DNA from: Actinomycetales bacterium
GTDB lineage: Bacteria; Actinomycetota; Actinomycetes; Actinomycetales; Dermatophilaceae
Length of the DNA stretch: 64,000 nt
Direction: 5' to 3'
Assembly (NCBI GenBank): GCA_016711095.1
Contig: JADJTP010000003.1
Coordinates: forward strand, 310,001 to 374,000
A program made the position numbers and the translations under genes. Each line of letters opens with the position of its first letter. Positions within the stretch are counted from its first letter, which is position 1. This document shows positions 63,596 to 64,000 of this stretch, piece by piece. The notes beneath the pieces are model-generated. The model was not told the DNA's origin and did not search any database. It worked only from the letters and a program-made list of their open reading frames with translations.

Positions 63596-64000
63596 ATGGC
63601 CACCGTGCTTGCCTTCCACGCCCACCCCGACGACGAGGCTCTGCTCACCGGGGGCTCCCTCGCGCGCGCCGCAGCCGACGGCCACCGCGTCGTCGTCGTC
63701 ACGGCCACCGACGGGGCGCTCGGGCTGACCAGCAGCCGGTATGCCGCCGCCGACCTCCCCCGGGTGCGCGCCGGGGAACTGGCGGCCAGTTGCGCGTTCC
63801 TCGGCGCGGCGAGGGTGGAACTGCTCGGGTATGCCGACAGCGGGCTCGGGAGGGTGCTGGCGCCGGACCCCGTCGGGGCCAGACGCTTCGCCGAGGTGTC
63901 CGTCGCCGAGGCCGCCGAGCGTCTGGCGGCCCTGCTGCGCGAGGAGTCCGCCGATCTGCTGCTGTCCTATGACGCAAACGGGGGGTACGGCCACCCCGAC
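63596..64000 (+). CDS. PIG-L family deacetylase, truncated by window edge
   Basis: First 135 residues of a LmbE/PIG-L zinc deacetylase. The zinc motif VLAFHAHPDDEALLTGGSLAR starts at residue 4, VVVVTATDGALG follows, and LLLSYDANGGYGHPD holds the third ligand at the window edge. Members remove acetyl from GlcNAc-inositol (MshB) or similar glycoconjugates. ATG 63596. Two copies of the iterated octamer fall within these 405 bases. Confidence 0.9.
   Translation, partial: MATVLAFHAHPDDEALLTGGSLARAAADGHRVVVVTATDGALGLTSSRYAAADLPRVRAGELAASCAFLGAARVELLGYADSGLGRVLAPDPVGARRFAEVSVAEAAERLAALLREESADLLLSYDANGGYGHPD

Noticed and set aside
2825..63836. Chi-like recombination site as the meaning of the octamer
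   Set aside because: Chi sites are skewed to one strand; here the two orientations are 30 and 36 and no switch is visible along the window. Not excluded, but less likely than an orientation-free role.
1..64000. CRISPR array, tRNA, rRNA, transposase or integrase
   Set aside because: I looked for regularly spaced repeats, tRNA T-loops and recombinase motifs and saw none. The repeats found are tandem, in-gene, or the dispersed octamer.

Overview
The window is a contiguous piece of a high-GC actinobacterial chromosome. Several signs point to the order Micrococcales and probably the Intrasporangiaceae/Dermacoccaceae group, which is inference: mycothiol-type thiol metabolism (mycoredoxin, a PIG-L deacetylase), an AdnA-AdnB end-resection pair, DUF3107/DUF3017/DUF6350 genes, frequent GTG starts and many leaderless promoters. 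About 55 protein genes fill almost all of it. I see no rRNA, tRNA, CRISPR array, transposase or phage gene.

Layout. 1-9.3 kb: a frameshifted pruA cut by the left edge, gpsA-glycerophosphodiesterase-MFS, a divergent acyl-CoA thioesterase locus with two tandem tesB genes, fabG and ppk2. 9.3-24.9 kb: a block whose gene content resembles the Mycobacterium tuberculosis Rv3197-Rv3211 neighbourhood: mycoredoxin, nudC, a degenerate phosphotransferase, adnB, adnA, an alkyltransferase-like protein, moeB-rhodanese, tetR, DUF3107, a ferritin-like protein and rhlE. 25-31.8 kb: mdh, folD-DUF3017, a lipoprotein, a YdcZ-type membrane protein and purH-purN. 31.9-41 kb: lhgO and a glycan/nucleotide-sugar cluster (two DegT aminotransferases, epimerase, two beta-helix acyltransferases, a Gfo/Idh oxidoreductase, a glycosyltransferase and a flippase-like protein). 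This cluster lies between purN and DUF6350, genes that in many actinobacteria are adjacent. 41-45.3 kb: DUF6350, sucD, sucC and a small B12-binding protein. 45.5-57.9 kb: an M23 peptidase, pcrA, a quinone oxidoreductase, and a 2028-residue DUF4011/SF1 helicase/nuclease-fold protein that looks like a stand-alone defence effector, coupled to an MFS transporter. 57.9-64 kb: a PspC-type envelope-stress trio, a NUDIX hydrolase, a glycosyltransferase and a PIG-L deacetylase cut by the right edge.

The strongest unexplained signal is at DNA level. The octamer GTATGCCG (or CGGCATAC) occurs about 66 times by my hand count, roughly once per kb on both strands, where base composition predicts about two. 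In genes it is nearly always in the phase that reads Tyr-Ala or Ala-Tyr with the codons TAT or GCA. In two intergenic regions it is paired as perfect inverted repeats at gene ends. That density and arrangement recall uptake sequences or HIP1-type elements. Other notable points: AdnA has lost its Walker A lysine; its neighbour is a pseudokinase with a (Asp-Asp-Ser-x)8 tail; PcrA carries a repeat-built insertion; short tandem duplications cover the stop codons of three genes; and at least a dozen genes appear to be transcribed as leaderless mRNAs.
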